A DNA stretch of 40,760 nt, from the NCBI RefSeq assembly GCF_029866045.1, contig NZ_JARXAB010000013.1, forward strand, positions 1-40,760. Reading direction: 5' to 3'. Of the stretch, positions 15,582 to 24,169 are shown in pieces. The position numbers and the translations under genes are program-made. The notes beneath the pieces were generated by a model. It was not told the DNA's origin, searched no databases, and worked only from the letters and a program-made list of their open reading frames with translations. The stretch is from Ramlibacter sp. (lineage in GTDB: Bacteria; Pseudomonadota; Gammaproteobacteria; Burkholderiales; Burkholderiaceae_C). The stretch's first letter is position 1; the number at the start of each line of letters is the position of its first letter.

Positions 15582-16466
15582 ATGCGCAAACTATTCGAAA
15601 CGATCACGGATTTCCCTGGCAACGACAACGCGCCTGAGCTGCCAGGGGAAGTGCAACCGGATCCGGCTGCGCGCAAGTACCGCTCCATCTTCATCTCGGA
15701 CATCCACCTGGGTACGCCCGGATGCCAGGCCGATGCCCTGCTCGAGTTTTTGCGTGACAACGACAGCGAATACCTCTACCTCGTCGGTGACATCATTGAC
15801 GGCTGGCAGCTTCGCCGCCGCTGGTACTGGCCCCAGGCGCACAACGACGTCGTGCAGAAGTTGCTGCGCCGTGCTCGCAAGGGTTGCAAGATCATCTACG
15901 TGCCGGGCAACCACGACGAGTTTGCGCGGCATTTTGTGGGTCACCAGTTTGGTGGCATCGATGTGCAAGAGGAGGCTGTGCACGTGACCGCGGACGGGCG
16001 CCGCCTCTGGGTCATTCACGGCGACTACTTTGACGCAGTGGTCCAGCACGCCCGCTGGCTAGCCTATGTGGGCGACCACCTGTACGACCTGACCCTGCGG
16101 ATGAACCGCCACCTCAATTCGCTGCGTGCGCGGCTCGGGTTGCCCTATTGGTCGCTTTCTGCCTACTTGAAGGACCGGGTGAAGAAGGTGGTCAGCTACG
16201 TCAATTCATTCGAGGAGGCCGTTGCCGCCGAGGCACGCCGGCGAGGGCACCAGGGCGTGCTGTGCGGACATATCCACCGTGCCGAAATGCGCATGATCGA
16301 CGGCGTTTTGTATTGCAACGACGGCGACTGGGTGGAAAGCCGCACGGCCTTGGTGGAGCACGCGGATGGCCATCTGGAGATGGTGGCCTGGCAGCCTGAC
16401 CGAGAGGCTTTGCTTCAAAACGCACCCGCGCCTGCCGGTCAGGCGGTGGGCGCGATCGCGCCGTAA
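15582..16466 (+). CDS. plcP: PlcP-type metallophosphoesterase, probable phospholipase C of phosphate-starvation lipid remodelling
   Basis: This 294-residue calcineurin-like phosphoesterase has the full two-metal set: D40 and H42 in SDIHLG, D70 in VGDIIDGW, N110/H111 in GNHDEF, H147 in HGD, and H231/H233 in GHIH. Automatic annotation often calls such proteins UDP-2,3-diacylglucosamine diphosphatase (LpxH-like). The stretch with WYWPQAHNDVVQKLLR (81-96) and the HFGGI-like HQFGGI segment are, as I recall, shared with PlcP of Sinorhizobium meliloti, which cleaves phospholipids to diacylglycerol under phosphate limitation. The Pho island and the nearby GT4 enzyme support PlcP over LpxH. The protein lacks a signal peptide, so it would act at the cytoplasmic face. 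No good ribosome site is visible before ATG 15582. Confidence 0.78.
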   Translation: MRKLFETITDFPGNDNAPELPGEVQPDPAARKYRSIFISDIHLGTPGCQADALLEFLRDNDSEYLYLVGDIIDGWQLRRRWYWPQAHNDVVQKLLRRARKGCKIIYVPGNHDEFARHFVGHQFGGIDVQEEAVHVTADGRRLWVIHGDYFDAVVQHARWLAYVGDHLYDLTLRMNRHLNSLRARLGLPYWSLSAYLKDRVKKVVSYVNSFEEAVAAEARRRGHQGVLCGHIHRAEMRMIDGVLYCNDGDWVESRTALVEHADGHLEMVAWQPDREALLQNAPAPAGQAVGAIAP

Positions 16467-16533
16467 GTAGGGGCCTTGCAGACCCAGCCCCGCGGGCCTT
16501 ATCGAGCCTGATCTGAAAGCCAGGGGGGCGGAC

Positions 16534-17103
16534 TCAGCCCTTGGCGGGACGGCCCGTCTTGATGGCGGGCAGGGAATCCAGAGCTTGAATCAGCGCAGGC
16601 GCAGCGAGGGCTTCGAGCAGTTTGATGCCCGCGCGCAGCAGCTCGCTTTTCTTGGCGGGCCGGCCGGCCTGGGTGGCGCGCGCCTTGAGTGCTTCAATGA
16701 CGGCGTATTCGGCCTTGGGCATGGTGAAGCTGTCACGGACCATTTTGGGCTTGCGCACCTTCTCAGCGGGCTGCGCCAAAGGCGCTGCCGCGGGCTTGGC
16801 GGCTGGACGCGGTGTGGCCGCATTGGAGCCCTTGGCGTTTGCTCCGGCTGGTGCTGGGGCGGCGGATTTTGCAGGGGCTTTGACCGGTGCCTTGGTCGCG
16901 GGGCTGGCAGTGGGCTTGGCCGGAGCTTTTGCAGTAGGTGTCGTAGCGGGTTTCGTAGCGGGCTTCGCGGGCGCCTTGGCCGCTGGCCTGGCAGGCCGCT
17001 TGACGGTCGTCTTGGTGGCCGCTTTGGTGGCCGCCTTGGTGGCCGCCTTGGTGGCCCTGGTGGTATCGGTGTTGGTGGAAGTCTTGGGTCGGCGAGTGGC
17101 CAT
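16534..17103 (-). CDS. Lys/Ala/Pro-rich histone H1-like protein with C-terminal ribbon-helix-helix-like domain
   Basis: The 189-residue protein has two parts. Residues 1 to about 115 are a low-complexity, very basic tail of AATK, PAKP and similar repeats, like eukaryotic histone H1 and bacterial AlgP or HctB-type proteins. Residues about 118-175 (VRDSFTMPKAEYAVIEALK to KKSELLRAGIKLLEAL) look like a compact helical DNA-binding unit; a beta-strand followed by two helices would fit a ribbon-helix-helix fold. I infer a DNA-binding or nucleoid role, but no function is known to me. GGAG lies about 8 nt before the ATG. A palindrome upstream overlaps a likely promoter, which suggests self-regulation. 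The gene converges with plcP and is separated from ppx by 142 bp. Confidence 0.7.
   Translation of the reverse strand: MATRRPKTSTNTDTTRATKAATKAATKAATKTTVKRPARPAAKAPAKPATKPATTPTAKAPAKPTASPATKAPVKAPAKSAAPAPAGANAKGSNAATPRPAAKPAAAPLAQPAEKVRKPKMVRDSFTMPKAEYAVIEALKARATQAGRPAKKSELLRAGIKLLEALAAPALIQALDSLPAIKTGRPAKG
17011..17058 (-). repeat. 12-bp tandem repeat coding the AATK units
   Basis: Four adjacent 12-bp units of the form CTTGGTGGCCGC (plus strand) encode AATK-like repeats in the basic tail of the histone-like protein. The length is a multiple of three, so changes in copy number would keep the frame. Confidence 0.85.
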
Positions 17104-17130
17104 GGTCAGGTCTCCAATCCGCTTCTAACG

Positions 17131-17147
17131 GTATAAACGATTTATAC
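17131..17147 (-). promoter_or_regulatory. Palindromic operator candidate before the histone-like gene
   Basis: GTATAAA (17131-17137) and TTTATAC (17141-17147) are perfect inverted repeats with a 3-bp spacer. Allowing one mismatch, the arms extend to 10 bp each. It lies 28-44 bp before the start and contains TATAAA on the minus strand, a good -10 hexamer. A regulator bound here would block the promoter. Confidence 0.55.
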
Positions 17148-17245
17148 AGTTTAGGTCAGCTGGGACACCTTGGTTGCAAAGACCTCGTTGCCGGCAGGCT
17201 TTTCAGTGCGTCCAGACTCAACCGGCGCACTCGAAGGCGGCCGGC

Positions 17246-18727
17246 TCACTCTTGCAGCAAAAACAGCCGAGAGGTCTTGCCCCAGGCGGCCACTTCTTCT
17301 CGCAGCAGGTGGGCCGACTGCGGGTAGGTGGCTGCCCAGTCTGGCGGGAGCGTGAGGCGGATGGCCGCTCCCTCCGATGTGAGCTGCAGGCCGTTGGCCT
17401 GCGGGTCACGGCGCGCATGGCACAGGATCACGGCCAGACGCAAGGCGAGAAGCTGCTGCACGAACAGGTCGTCGCCGAAATCGGCATCGAGCTTGCGGAG
17501 TTTGCCGCGGTGCCCGAGCACCAGCAGGCTCAGGCGATGCAGTTCGCTCTGGGTGAACCCGGGTGCGTCGGCATGGTCCAGGATGTAGGCGCCATGCTTG
17601 TGGTACTCCTCGTGGGAGATCTGGCTGCCAATCTCGTGCAGCCTAGCGGCCCAGACCAAGGGCTGCATCGGGTCGGCGGTCATGTCTCCGGTCCCAGCGG
17701 TCTGGGCCATGAACTGTGCGGCCACCAGGGCAACCCGGCGGGCTTGTGCATCGTCCACTCCAAACCGTGCGGCCAGGCGCTCGACGGTGGCAGCCCGCAG
17801 GTCGGTGTCGGGGTGTTCCCGGTCCAGCAGGTCGTAGAGCACGCCTTGGCGCAAGGCGCCCTGCGCCACGTGGAGCGTGTCAATCTCCAGCAGGTCAAAC
17901 AGTGCCAGCAGAACTGAAAGGCCGCCCCCGATGACCGGGCGCCGATCCTCCTTGAGTCCCTCGAGCCGTACCTTGTCTGCATGGCGCGCGGTCAGCAGGC
18001 GTTCGCGCAGCCAGCGCAGACCCTCTCGGGTGACCACGCCCTGCTCAAAGCCACAGGCTTGAAGGATGTCGGCAACGGCACCCACCGTGCCGGAGGCGCC
18101 GTAGGCGCTGTCCCAGGCGCTGCGGGGGTAGGCGACCAGCGCCTCGTCGAGGATGGCCTTCGCGGCCACTTCCGCGCGCTCAAAGGCTGCGGCGCTGAAC
18201 TCGCCCTCGGGGAAGTATTTTTGCGACCAGGCCACACTGCCGACCCGAAAGCTCTCCAGCGTGCGGGGGCTGAATCCCTGGCCCAGGATCAGTTCGGTCG
18301 ATCGGCCACCGATATCCACCACGAGGCGACGCTCGTCGGACTGTGGCAACAGATGCGCCACACCCTGGTAGATCAGGCGGGCCTCCTCACGTCCGGCGAT
18401 CACCTCGATGGGAAAGCCGAGAATCTGCTTGGCTTTATCCAGAAAGGCGTCGCGGTTGCGCGCTTCGCGCAGTGTCTGGGTGGCAACAGCCCGAACCTGA
18501 GCGGTCCCGAAGACGGCCAGTCGTTCGGCGAAACGGGCCAGGCAATCCCAGCCCCGCTCCATGGCATCAGGGGTGAGGTTGCGGGCCTCGTCGAGCCCGC
18601 CCCCCTGGCGCACAGTTTCCTTGAGGTATTCGACGCGCTGGATGACACCGTGGTCGTGGCGGCCGATTTCGAGCCGGTAGCTGTTGGAGCCGAGGTCGAC
18701 TGCCGCCAAAAGAGAACCGTTTTTCAT
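17246..18727 (-). CDS. ppx: Exopolyphosphatase (Ppx/GppA family)
   Basis: Ppx removes terminal phosphates from polyphosphate chains; GppA paralogues also hydrolyse pppGpp. The 493-residue protein has the actin-like ATPase-fold motifs: DLGSNSYRLEIG at residues 11-22, VATQTLREARN (catalytic-glutamate region), VVDIGGRSTELILG and GASGTVGA. The HD-like C-terminal helical domain includes AARLHEIGSQISHEEYHKHGAYIL, as in full-length Ppx. It stands apart from ppk1 (10 kb away) but in the same phosphate island. No clear ribosome site or Pho box precedes ATG 18727; TAGATAAT runs right up to the start codon, so a very short leader is possible. Together with Ppk1 and Ppk2 the cell can make and use up polyphosphate. 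Confidence 0.92.
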   Translation of the reverse strand: MKNGSLLAAVDLGSNSYRLEIGRHDHGVIQRVEYLKETVRQGGGLDEARNLTPDAMERGWDCLARFAERLAVFGTAQVRAVATQTLREARNRDAFLDKAKQILGFPIEVIAGREEARLIYQGVAHLLPQSDERRLVVDIGGRSTELILGQGFSPRTLESFRVGSVAWSQKYFPEGEFSAAAFERAEVAAKAILDEALVAYPRSAWDSAYGASGTVGAVADILQACGFEQGVVTREGLRWLRERLLTARHADKVRLEGLKEDRRPVIGGGLSVLLALFDLLEIDTLHVAQGALRQGVLYDLLDREHPDTDLRAATVERLAARFGVDDAQARRVALVAAQFMAQTAGTGDMTADPMQPLVWAARLHEIGSQISHEEYHKHGAYILDHADAPGFTQSELHRLSLLVLGHRGKLRKLDADFGDDLFVQQLLALRLAVILCHARRDPQANGLQLTSEGAAIRLTLPPDWAATYPQSAHLLREEVAAWGKTSRLFLLQE

Positions 18728-18840
18728 TATCTAGCCAGCATATCAGGGCCGGCGCAAGGGACGTGCAGGAGAGGCGGGGAGGGCGCCGCGCAAGTGCGGG
18801 GTGCAAATAAGCAGGGGGAACAGACGGCGCGAATGGACGG

Positions 18841-18880
18841 CGCAAACAAATCGGCGGGCACCGCTGCCACGATGCCCGCC
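18841..18880 (-). terminator. Intrinsic terminator of the fasciclin gene
   Basis: On the minus strand GGCGGGCA and TGCCCGCC (18873-18880 and 18853-18860) form an 8-bp stem with a 12-nt loop, followed by a T-rich run ATTTGTTTG. A second GC hairpin (CCCGGGG / CCCCGGG, 18891-18909) lies between it and the stop codon. Confidence 0.7.
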
Positions 18881-18922
18881 CGCGCGGGATCCCGGGGTCG
18901 TTCCCCGGGCGACAGAACCTAA

Positions 18923-19408
18923 TTACTTGGGCGGCATCAGCACGCGGTCGACGGTGTGGATGACACCGTTGGTCGCGGCGATGTCGGCCTTTTGCACCAT
19001 GGCGTCTTCCACGGTGACAAACTCGCCAGCCTTGCTCACAGCCACATTGGCGCCTTGCACGGTCTTCACGTTGCCGTTTTTGACATCGGCAGCGCTGACC
19101 TTGGCGGCCAGCACGTGGTAGGTCAGCACGGATTTGAGCAGGGCCGGGTTGGCCGCGACCTCGTCCAGGGTCTTTTGCGGGACGGCCTTGAAGGCATCAT
19201 TGGTGGGGGCGAAGACGGTGAAGGGACCGGCGCCCTTGAGGGTGTCGGTCAGGCCGGCCTTGGTGACCAGGCTGTTGAGGGTGCTCAGTTGCGGGTCGCG
19301 GGCCAGGGCGTCGGCCACGGATACGGCAGACGTCTGGGCTGCGCAGACGGTGGCCAGCGCAGACAGGGCGGTCGCGACGGCGACCGAGGCAAAACGGCGT
19401 GAAATCAT
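18923..19408 (-). CDS. Secreted fasciclin (FAS1) domain protein
   Basis: The 161-residue protein has a Sec signal peptide (MISRRFASVAVATALSALATVCAAQ) and one FAS1 domain. Family landmarks are FTVFAPTNDAFKAVP (H1 motif), LTYHVLAAKVSAAD in the middle and TNGVIHTVDRVLMPP at the end (H2 motif). FAS1 proteins are surface or periplasmic and are linked to adhesion or small-molecule binding; the role in bacteria is mostly unknown. ATG 19408 has GGAGA about 8 nt upstream. The gene diverges from pstS, and four PhoB-like half-sites on its own strand lie 53-90 bp before its start. This is strong sequence support for phosphate control of a protein with no known phosphate role. Confidence 0.92.
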   Translation of the reverse strand: MISRRFASVAVATALSALATVCAAQTSAVSVADALARDPQLSTLNSLVTKAGLTDTLKGAGPFTVFAPTNDAFKAVPQKTLDEVAANPALLKSVLTYHVLAAKVSAADVKNGNVKTVQGANVAVSKAGEFVTVEDAMVQKADIAATNGVIHTVDRVLMPPK

Positions 19409-19460
19409 GGGTTTTTCTCCGAAGGGGTTGGGTTCCGATCCGAGACGGTATCGGCAATCG

Positions 19461-19498
19461 ATGACAGCGCCGTGACCTTCTTGTGACATCCATGTGAC
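19461..19498 (-). promoter_or_regulatory. Four tandem PhoB half-sites before the fasciclin gene
   Basis: On the minus strand GTCAC, GTCAC, GTCAC and GTCAT occur with exact 11-bp spacing (TGAC on the plus strand at 19462, 19473, 19484 and 19495). A single Pho box needs two. Such arrays would allow two PhoB dimers to bind side by side. Confidence 0.78.
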
Positions 19499-19504
19499 GG
19501 TTTT

Positions 19505-19522
19505 TTGTCACACGACTGTCAT
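19505..19522 (+). promoter_or_regulatory. Pho box of the pst operon
   Basis: TGTCA half-sites at 19506 and 19517, 11 bp apart, match about 13-14 of 18 consensus positions. TACATT (19533-19538) follows 10 bp later as a likely -10. It stands back to back with the fasciclin half-site array, only 7 bp away. Confidence 0.82.
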
Positions 19523-19596
19523 GGGCGCCGCCTACATTGGCCCTCATCCCAAGCGCAAACCTTTCCTGTTTCTCTTCAACTCAAGGACTCCCGCCC

Positions 19597-20634
19597 ATGA
19601 AATACACCCTGCGGATCGCTTCCCTCACCCTGGCCTCGCTGGCCTTCGCTGGTCTCGCTACTGCCCAGGAAGTGACCGGCGCCGGTGCTTCCTTCCCTGC
19701 GCCTCTGTACTCCAAGTGGGCTGCAGACTACAACAAGGCCACGGGCGTGAAGATCAACTACCAGTCCGTCGGTTCGGGCGCTGGCATTCGCCAGATCGAC
19801 GCCAAGACGGTGGCTTTTGGTGCCTCCGACATGCCCCTGTCCGACGCTGATCTGACCAAGAAAGGTCAGCTCCAGTTTCCCACGGTGATCGGCGGTGTGG
19901 TGCCGGTGATCAACGTCAAGGGCATCAACCCCGGTCAGCTGCGCCTCAACGGTCAGGTGCTTGGCGACATCTTCCTGGGCAAGATCGTCAAGTGGAACGA
20001 CGCTGCCATCAAGGCGCTCAACCCCACCCTGCCGCTGCCCGACGTCGCTATTTCGCCGGTGCGCCGCGCTGATGGCTCTGGCACCACCTTCATCTTTACC
20101 AACTACCTGTCGAAGGTGAACCCCGAGTGGAAGGCCAAGGTCGGTGAGGGCACCGCCGTCAACTGGCCCACCGGTGCCGGTGGCAAGGGCAACGAAGGCG
20201 TGGCCGCCTTCGTTGGCCGCCTGCCCAACTCGATCGGTTATGTCGAGTACGCCTACGTCAAGCAAAACAAGTTGACCTTCGCCCTGATGCAAAACTCTGC
20301 GGGCCAGTTCGTCTCCCCAGACGACACGGCCTTCAAGGCCGCCGCCGCCGGCGCCAAGTGGAATGAGACCTTCAACCAGATTCTCACGAACCAGCCGGGT
20401 GCCCAGTCCTGGCCCCTGACCGGCGCTACCTTCATCCTGATGCACAAGGTGCAGGACAAGCCGGCTGAGGCCGCCGCCGCCCTGAAGTTCTTCGCTTGGG
20501 CCTACCAGAACGGTGACAAGACCGCCGATGACCTCGACTACGTGCCCATGCCCGCCAGCGTGAAGCAGCAGATCGAGCGGCTTTGGGCCTCCGACATCAA
20601 GGACGCCTCTGGCAAGGCGATCGCCATCCGCTGA
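19597..20634 (+). CDS. pstS: Phosphate ABC transporter substrate-binding protein PstS
   Basis: PstS captures phosphate in the periplasm and hands it to PstCA. The 345-residue protein starts with a signal peptide (cleavage after LATA, before [11 protein letters not shown]). The mature N-terminus [14 protein letters not shown], the GSGAGIRQI loop and the [16 protein letters not shown] motif are the phosphate-binding features of the family. ATG 19597 has AAGGA (19583-19587) 9 nt before it and starts the signal peptide, so the longer open frame upstream is rejected. It is the first gene of pstSCAB-phoU-phoBR and has a clear Pho box. Confidence 0.97.
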   Translation: MKYTLRIASLTLASLAFAGLATAQEVTGAGASFPAPLYSKWAADYNKATGVKINYQSVGSGAGIRQIDAKTVAFGASDMPLSDADLTKKGQLQFPTVIGGVVPVINVKGINPGQLRLNGQVLGDIFLGKIVKWNDAAIKALNPTLPLPDVAISPVRRADGSGTTFIFTNYLSKVNPEWKAKVGEGTAVNWPTGAGGKGNEGVAAFVGRLPNSIGYVEYAYVKQNKLTFALMQNSAGQFVSPDDTAFKAAAAGAKWNETFNQILTNQPGAQSWPLTGATFILMHKVQDKPAEAAAALKFFAWAYQNGDKTADDLDYVPMPASVKQQIERLWASDIKDASGKAIAIR

Positions 20635-20651
20635 TCCTTCATTGGCCCCGA

Positions 20652-20675
20652 CGGCCGGCCGTTTCTGGCCGGCCG
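20652..20675 (+). other. pstS-pstC intergenic hairpin
   Basis: CGGCCGGCC (20652-20660) and GGCCGGCCG (20667-20675) form a perfect 9-bp stem with a GTTTCT loop. No U-tract follows. Hairpins here commonly allow more PstS than PstCAB to be made, by partial termination or by protecting the pstS mRNA 3' end. Confidence 0.6.
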
Positions 20676-20708
20676 CCCTTCAGCGGCCGGCGTCCTGATG
20701 GAGACCTC

Positions 20709-21746
20709 ATGTCCTCTACACTCCAAGCGACCAAGGATCCCCGGGACCTCGACGCTGTGATTTCTTCTTCCTCTTCCAGACAGGCCCAGCCTCCGGCGCC
20801 CAAGCGCGGAGGCTCTGCGCCCTTTGTCGATCGCCTGTTCGCCTGGGCTTCCAGGGGGGCTGCTCTGCTGACCCTGGGTCTTCTGCTCGCGATTCTGGGC
20901 TCCTTGCTTTTTGGCGCCTGGCCAGCCATCAGCGCCTACGGCCTGGGCTTTTTCACCAGCAGCACCTGGGATCCGGTGGCCGACCAGTACGGCGGCCTGG
21001 TCATGATCTACGGCACGCTGGCCACCTCGTTCATCGCCTTGCTGATCGCGGTGCCTGTGAGCTTTGGTATTGCACTTTTCCTCACCGAGTTGTCACCGGC
21101 CTGGCTCAAGCGCCCGCTGGGCACGGCCATTGAGCTGCTGGCGGCGGTGCCCTCCATCGTCTACGGCATGTGGGGCTTGCTGGTGTTCGGCCCGATCCTG
21201 GCCGAATGGGTGCAGCAGCCGCTGCAGGGCCTTTTTGCTGGCGTGCCATTTCTCGGGACCCTGGTTTCAGGCCCGCCAGTCGGTATTGGCGTGCTTTCGG
21301 CCGGCATCATTTTGGCCATCATGATCATTCCCTTCATCGCTTCGGTGATGCGGGACGTTTTCGACGTGACACCGCCCATGCTCAAGGAGTCGGCCTACGC
21401 GCTGGGCTCGACCACCTGGGAGGTGATGTTCAAGGTGGTGCTGCCCTATACCAAGGGGGGTGTCATCGGCGGCATCATGCTGGGCCTGGGCCGGGCCCTG
21501 GGTGAGACCATGGCGGTGACCTTCGTGATCGGCAATTTCAACCAACTCGACTCAATCAGCCTGTTCGCGCCGGCCAATAGCATCACCTCGGCCCTGGCCA
21601 ATGAGTTCGCCGAGGCTGCGACCGAGATGCACCAGGCAGCCCTGATCTACCTGGGCTTGGTGTTGTTTGTCATTACCTTCGTGGTGCTGACCTTGTCCAA
21701 GCTGCTCCTGGCCCGCTTGCAAAAGAACGAGGGGACGAAGTCATGA
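20709..21746 (+). CDS. pstC: Phosphate ABC transporter permease PstC
   Basis: PstC is one of the two inner-membrane channel subunits of the high-affinity phosphate importer. The 345-residue protein has a Ser-rich cytoplasmic N-terminus, then about six hydrophobic segments. The permease coupling motif ([20 protein letters not shown], then [17 protein letters not shown]) contacts the PstB ATPase. ATG 20709 has GGAGA about 5 nt upstream. The stop overlaps the pstA start as ATGA, so both subunits are translationally coupled. Confidence 0.96.
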   Translation: MSSTLQATKDPRDLDAVISSSSSRQAQPPAPKRGGSAPFVDRLFAWASRGAALLTLGLLLAILGSLLFGAWPAISAYGLGFFTSSTWDPVADQYGGLVMIYGTLATSFIALLIAVPVSFGIALFLTELSPAWLKRPLGTAIELLAAVPSIVYGMWGLLVFGPILAEWVQQPLQGLFAGVPFLGTLVSGPPVGIGVLSAGIILAIMIIPFIASVMRDVFDVTPPMLKESAYALGSTTWEVMFKVVLPYTKGGVIGGIMLGLGRALGETMAVTFVIGNFNQLDSISLFAPANSITSALANEFAEAATEMHQAALIYLGLVLFVITFVVLTLSKLLLARLQKNEGTKS

Positions 21747-22597
21747 GCATTGCAGCCTCTGGCGTTGCCAAGTACCAGGCTCGCAAGCGCCTGAATGCCG
21801 TGGCCTTGGTGCTTTCCCTGGCGGCCATGGCCTTCGGGTTGGTTTGGCTGATCTGGATCCTGTTCGAGACGGTGCGCCTGGGCATTGGCGGGCTGACCTG
21901 GGCCACCGTGTCCCAAATGACGCCTGCACCCAATGAGGTGGGCGGTATTGCCAACGCCATCTACGGCTCCTTCCTGATGGTCATGCTGGCCACGTTTGTT
22001 GCCACGCCTATCGGCATCTTGGCCGGGGTTTATCTGGTCGAGTACGACCGTGAGGGCTGGCTGGGCCGTACCACCCGCTTTGTCAACGATATCTTGCTGT
22101 CCGCGCCTTCGATCGTGATCGGTCTCTTCGTTTACGCGGTGGTGGTGGCGCGCTTCAAGCAATTCTCGGGCTGGGCTGGTGTGGCTGCCCTGGCGCTGAT
22201 CGTGATTCCGGTGGTGATTCGCACCACCGAAAACATGCTGGCGCTGGTGCCCTCCGCCCTGCGTGAGGCCGCCTATGCTTTGGGCGCGCCCAAGTGGAAG
22301 GTCATCACCGACATCACCCTGCGCGCTGCCCGCGCCGGCGTGGTCACCGGTGTGCTGCTGGCGGTGGCCCGCATCTCGGGTGAGACAGCGCCGCTGCTCT
22401 TTACCGCCTTGAACAACCAGTTCTGGACTTCCAACCTCTCCGAGCCGATGGCCAGCCTGCCGGTCACCATCTTCAAGTTCGCGATGAGCCCCTACGAAAA
22501 CTGGCAACAACTGGCCTGGGCCGGTGTGTTCCTGATTACGCTGGCCGTCCTGGCCCTGAACATCCTGGCCCGTGTGGTCACCCGTAACAAGATTTGA
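21743..22597 (+). CDS. pstA: Phosphate ABC transporter permease PstA
   Basis: PstA is the second channel subunit of the Pst importer. The 284-residue protein has six predicted membrane segments and the coupling motif [23 protein letters not shown], followed by [20 protein letters not shown]. It overlaps pstC by 4 bp (ATGA) and is followed 12 bp later by pstB. Confidence 0.96.
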   Translation: MSIAASGVAKYQARKRLNAVALVLSLAAMAFGLVWLIWILFETVRLGIGGLTWATVSQMTPAPNEVGGIANAIYGSFLMVMLATFVATPIGILAGVYLVEYDREGWLGRTTRFVNDILLSAPSIVIGLFVYAVVVARFKQFSGWAGVAALALIVIPVVIRTTENMLALVPSALREAAYALGAPKWKVITDITLRAARAGVVTGVLLAVARISGETAPLLFTALNNQFWTSNLSEPMASLPVTIFKFAMSPYENWQQLAWAGVFLITLAVLALNILARVVTRNKI

Positions 22598-22609
22598 AGA
22601 GGCCGCTCC

Positions 22610-23434
22610 ATGATGGCTACCGCAACTTCTCCCCTGGCATCGAACCCTGTCCCCGCTGGATCTGCCGCCATGTCGGCGCTGCGTCCCAAGCTTTCGGTTC
22701 GGGACCTGAACTTCTATTACGGCGGCTTCAAGGCCCTCAAGGGTATCAACCTGGATATTCCGGAGAAGAAGGTCACCGCCTTCATCGGCCCGTCCGGCTG
22801 CGGCAAGTCCACTCTGCTGCGTACCTTCAACCGCATGTTCGAGTTGTATCCCGAGCAGCGGGCCGAGGGCCAGATCCTGCTCGATGGCGAGAACCTGCTG
22901 ACCTCCAAGGAGGATGTGGCGCTGATTCGTGCGAAGGTCGGCATGGTGTTCCAAAAGCCCACGCCTTTCCCGATGTCGATCTACGACAACATTGCTTTCG
23001 GTGTGCGCCTGTTTGAAAACCTATCCGCTTCCGACATGGAAGACCGGGTGGAATGGGCGTTGCGCAAGGCGGCGCTGTGGGGAGAGGTCAAGGATAAGTT
23101 GCAGCAAAGCGGCTCGGGTCTGTCGGGCGGGCAGCAACAGCGCTTGTGCATTGCCCGCGGCATCGCGATCAAGCCGGAGGTGCTGCTGCTCGACGAGCCC
23201 TGCTCGGCGCTCGACCCGATCTCCACCGCCAAGATCGAGGAATTGATCGCCGAACTCAAGCACGAGTACACGGTGGTCATCGTGACGCACAACATGCAAC
23301 AGGCCGCGCGCTGCAGTGACTACACTGCCTACATGTATCTTGGCGACCTGGTCGAAGTGGGGGAGACAGAGCAGATCTTCTTCAAGCCCACCCGCAAGGA
23401 GACCGAGGACTACATCACCGGCCGTTTTGGCTGA
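22610..23434 (+). CDS. pstB: Phosphate ABC transporter ATP-binding protein PstB
   Basis: PstB powers phosphate import by ATP hydrolysis. The 274-residue protein shows Walker [10 protein letters not shown] (60-68), the Q-loop in FQKPTPFP, the ABC signature LSGGQQQR (171-178), Walker B VLLLDEP (191-197) and the H-switch in [10 protein letters not shown]. The first two codons are both ATG (22610 and 22613); a GAAGAGG site at 22596-22602 fits either. The residues before [10 protein letters not shown] are longer than in the shortest family members. Confidence 0.97.
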   Translation: MMATATSPLASNPVPAGSAAMSALRPKLSVRDLNFYYGGFKALKGINLDIPEKKVTAFIGPSGCGKSTLLRTFNRMFELYPEQRAEGQILLDGENLLTSKEDVALIRAKVGMVFQKPTPFPMSIYDNIAFGVRLFENLSASDMEDRVEWALRKAALWGEVKDKLQQSGSGLSGGQQQRLCIARGIAIKPEVLLLDEPCSALDPISTAKIEELIAELKHEYTVVIVTHNMQQAARCSDYTAYMYLGDLVEVGETEQIFFKPTRKETEDYITGRFG

Positions 23435-23457
23435 ACCGGTTCGACCAGGAGCCCACC

Positions 23458-24159
23458 ATGCCCGACAAGCACATTTCTGCCCAGTTCGACACCGAACTCA
23501 ATGCCGTCTCCTCCCGTTTGATGGAGCTGGGCGGGCATGTCGAATCGCAAATCCACCAGGCGATCTATGCCCTGTCTCAGTTCAGCGTTGAGGCCGCCCA
23601 GCAGGTGTTGATGATTGAAGAAAAGGTCAATGCGATGGAGGTCGAAATCGACCGGGACATCGCCTCCATCATCGGCCGGCGTCAACCGACCGCGCGCGAC
23701 CTGCGCTTCCTCATGGCCATCTCCAAAACCACCGCCAACCTTGAGCGCGCAGGTGACGAGGCCAGCAAGATCGCCCGCATGGTCAAGTCCATCATCGCCA
23801 GCGGTGCGGCTCGCCAGTTGCCCACCACGGACCTGCGGGTGGCGTCTGACTTGGCAGCCGGCCTGCTACGCAAGGCGCTGGACGCCTTCGCCCGCTTGGA
23901 CACCCAGGCGGCGGTGTCCATCCTGAAGGAAGACGACCTGATCGACCAAGAGTTCGACGGCTTCGTGCGCAAGCTCATCACCTACATGATGGAAGACCCT
24001 CGGACCATCTCTGCCAGCCTCGACCTGCTGTTCGTTGCCAAGGCGATTGAGCGCATCGGCGACCACGCCAAGAACGTGGCCGAACTGATCATCTACATCG
24101 TCAAGGGCGCGGATGTGCGCCACGTGCCAATGGCCGACATCGAGTCGGCGATCCAGTAA
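23458..24159 (+). CDS. phoU: Phosphate signalling regulator PhoU
   Basis: PhoU links Pst transport status to PhoR and keeps the Pho regulon off when phosphate is plentiful. The 233-residue protein has the two three-helix PhoU repeats, with metal-site patterns DxEIDRDIASIIGRRQP and the second-repeat equivalent IERIGDHAKNVAELIIYIV. It sits between pstB (23 bp) and phoB (10 bp), as in many betaproteobacteria. Confidence 0.96.
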   Translation: MPDKHISAQFDTELNAVSSRLMELGGHVESQIHQAIYALSQFSVEAAQQVLMIEEKVNAMEVEIDRDIASIIGRRQPTARDLRFLMAISKTTANLERAGDEASKIARMVKSIIASGAARQLPTTDLRVASDLAAGLLRKALDAFARLDTQAAVSILKEDDLIDQEFDGFVRKLITYMMEDPRTISASLDLLFVAKAIERIGDHAKNVAELIIYIVKGADVRHVPMADIESAIQ

Positions 24160-24169
24160 TTCGCCTCGT

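Noticed and set aside
15582..16466. LpxH (UDP-2,3-diacylglucosamine diphosphatase) as the function
   Set aside because: Same superfamily, but the longer length, the PlcP-like central region and the phosphate-island context favour PlcP; kept as the alternative.
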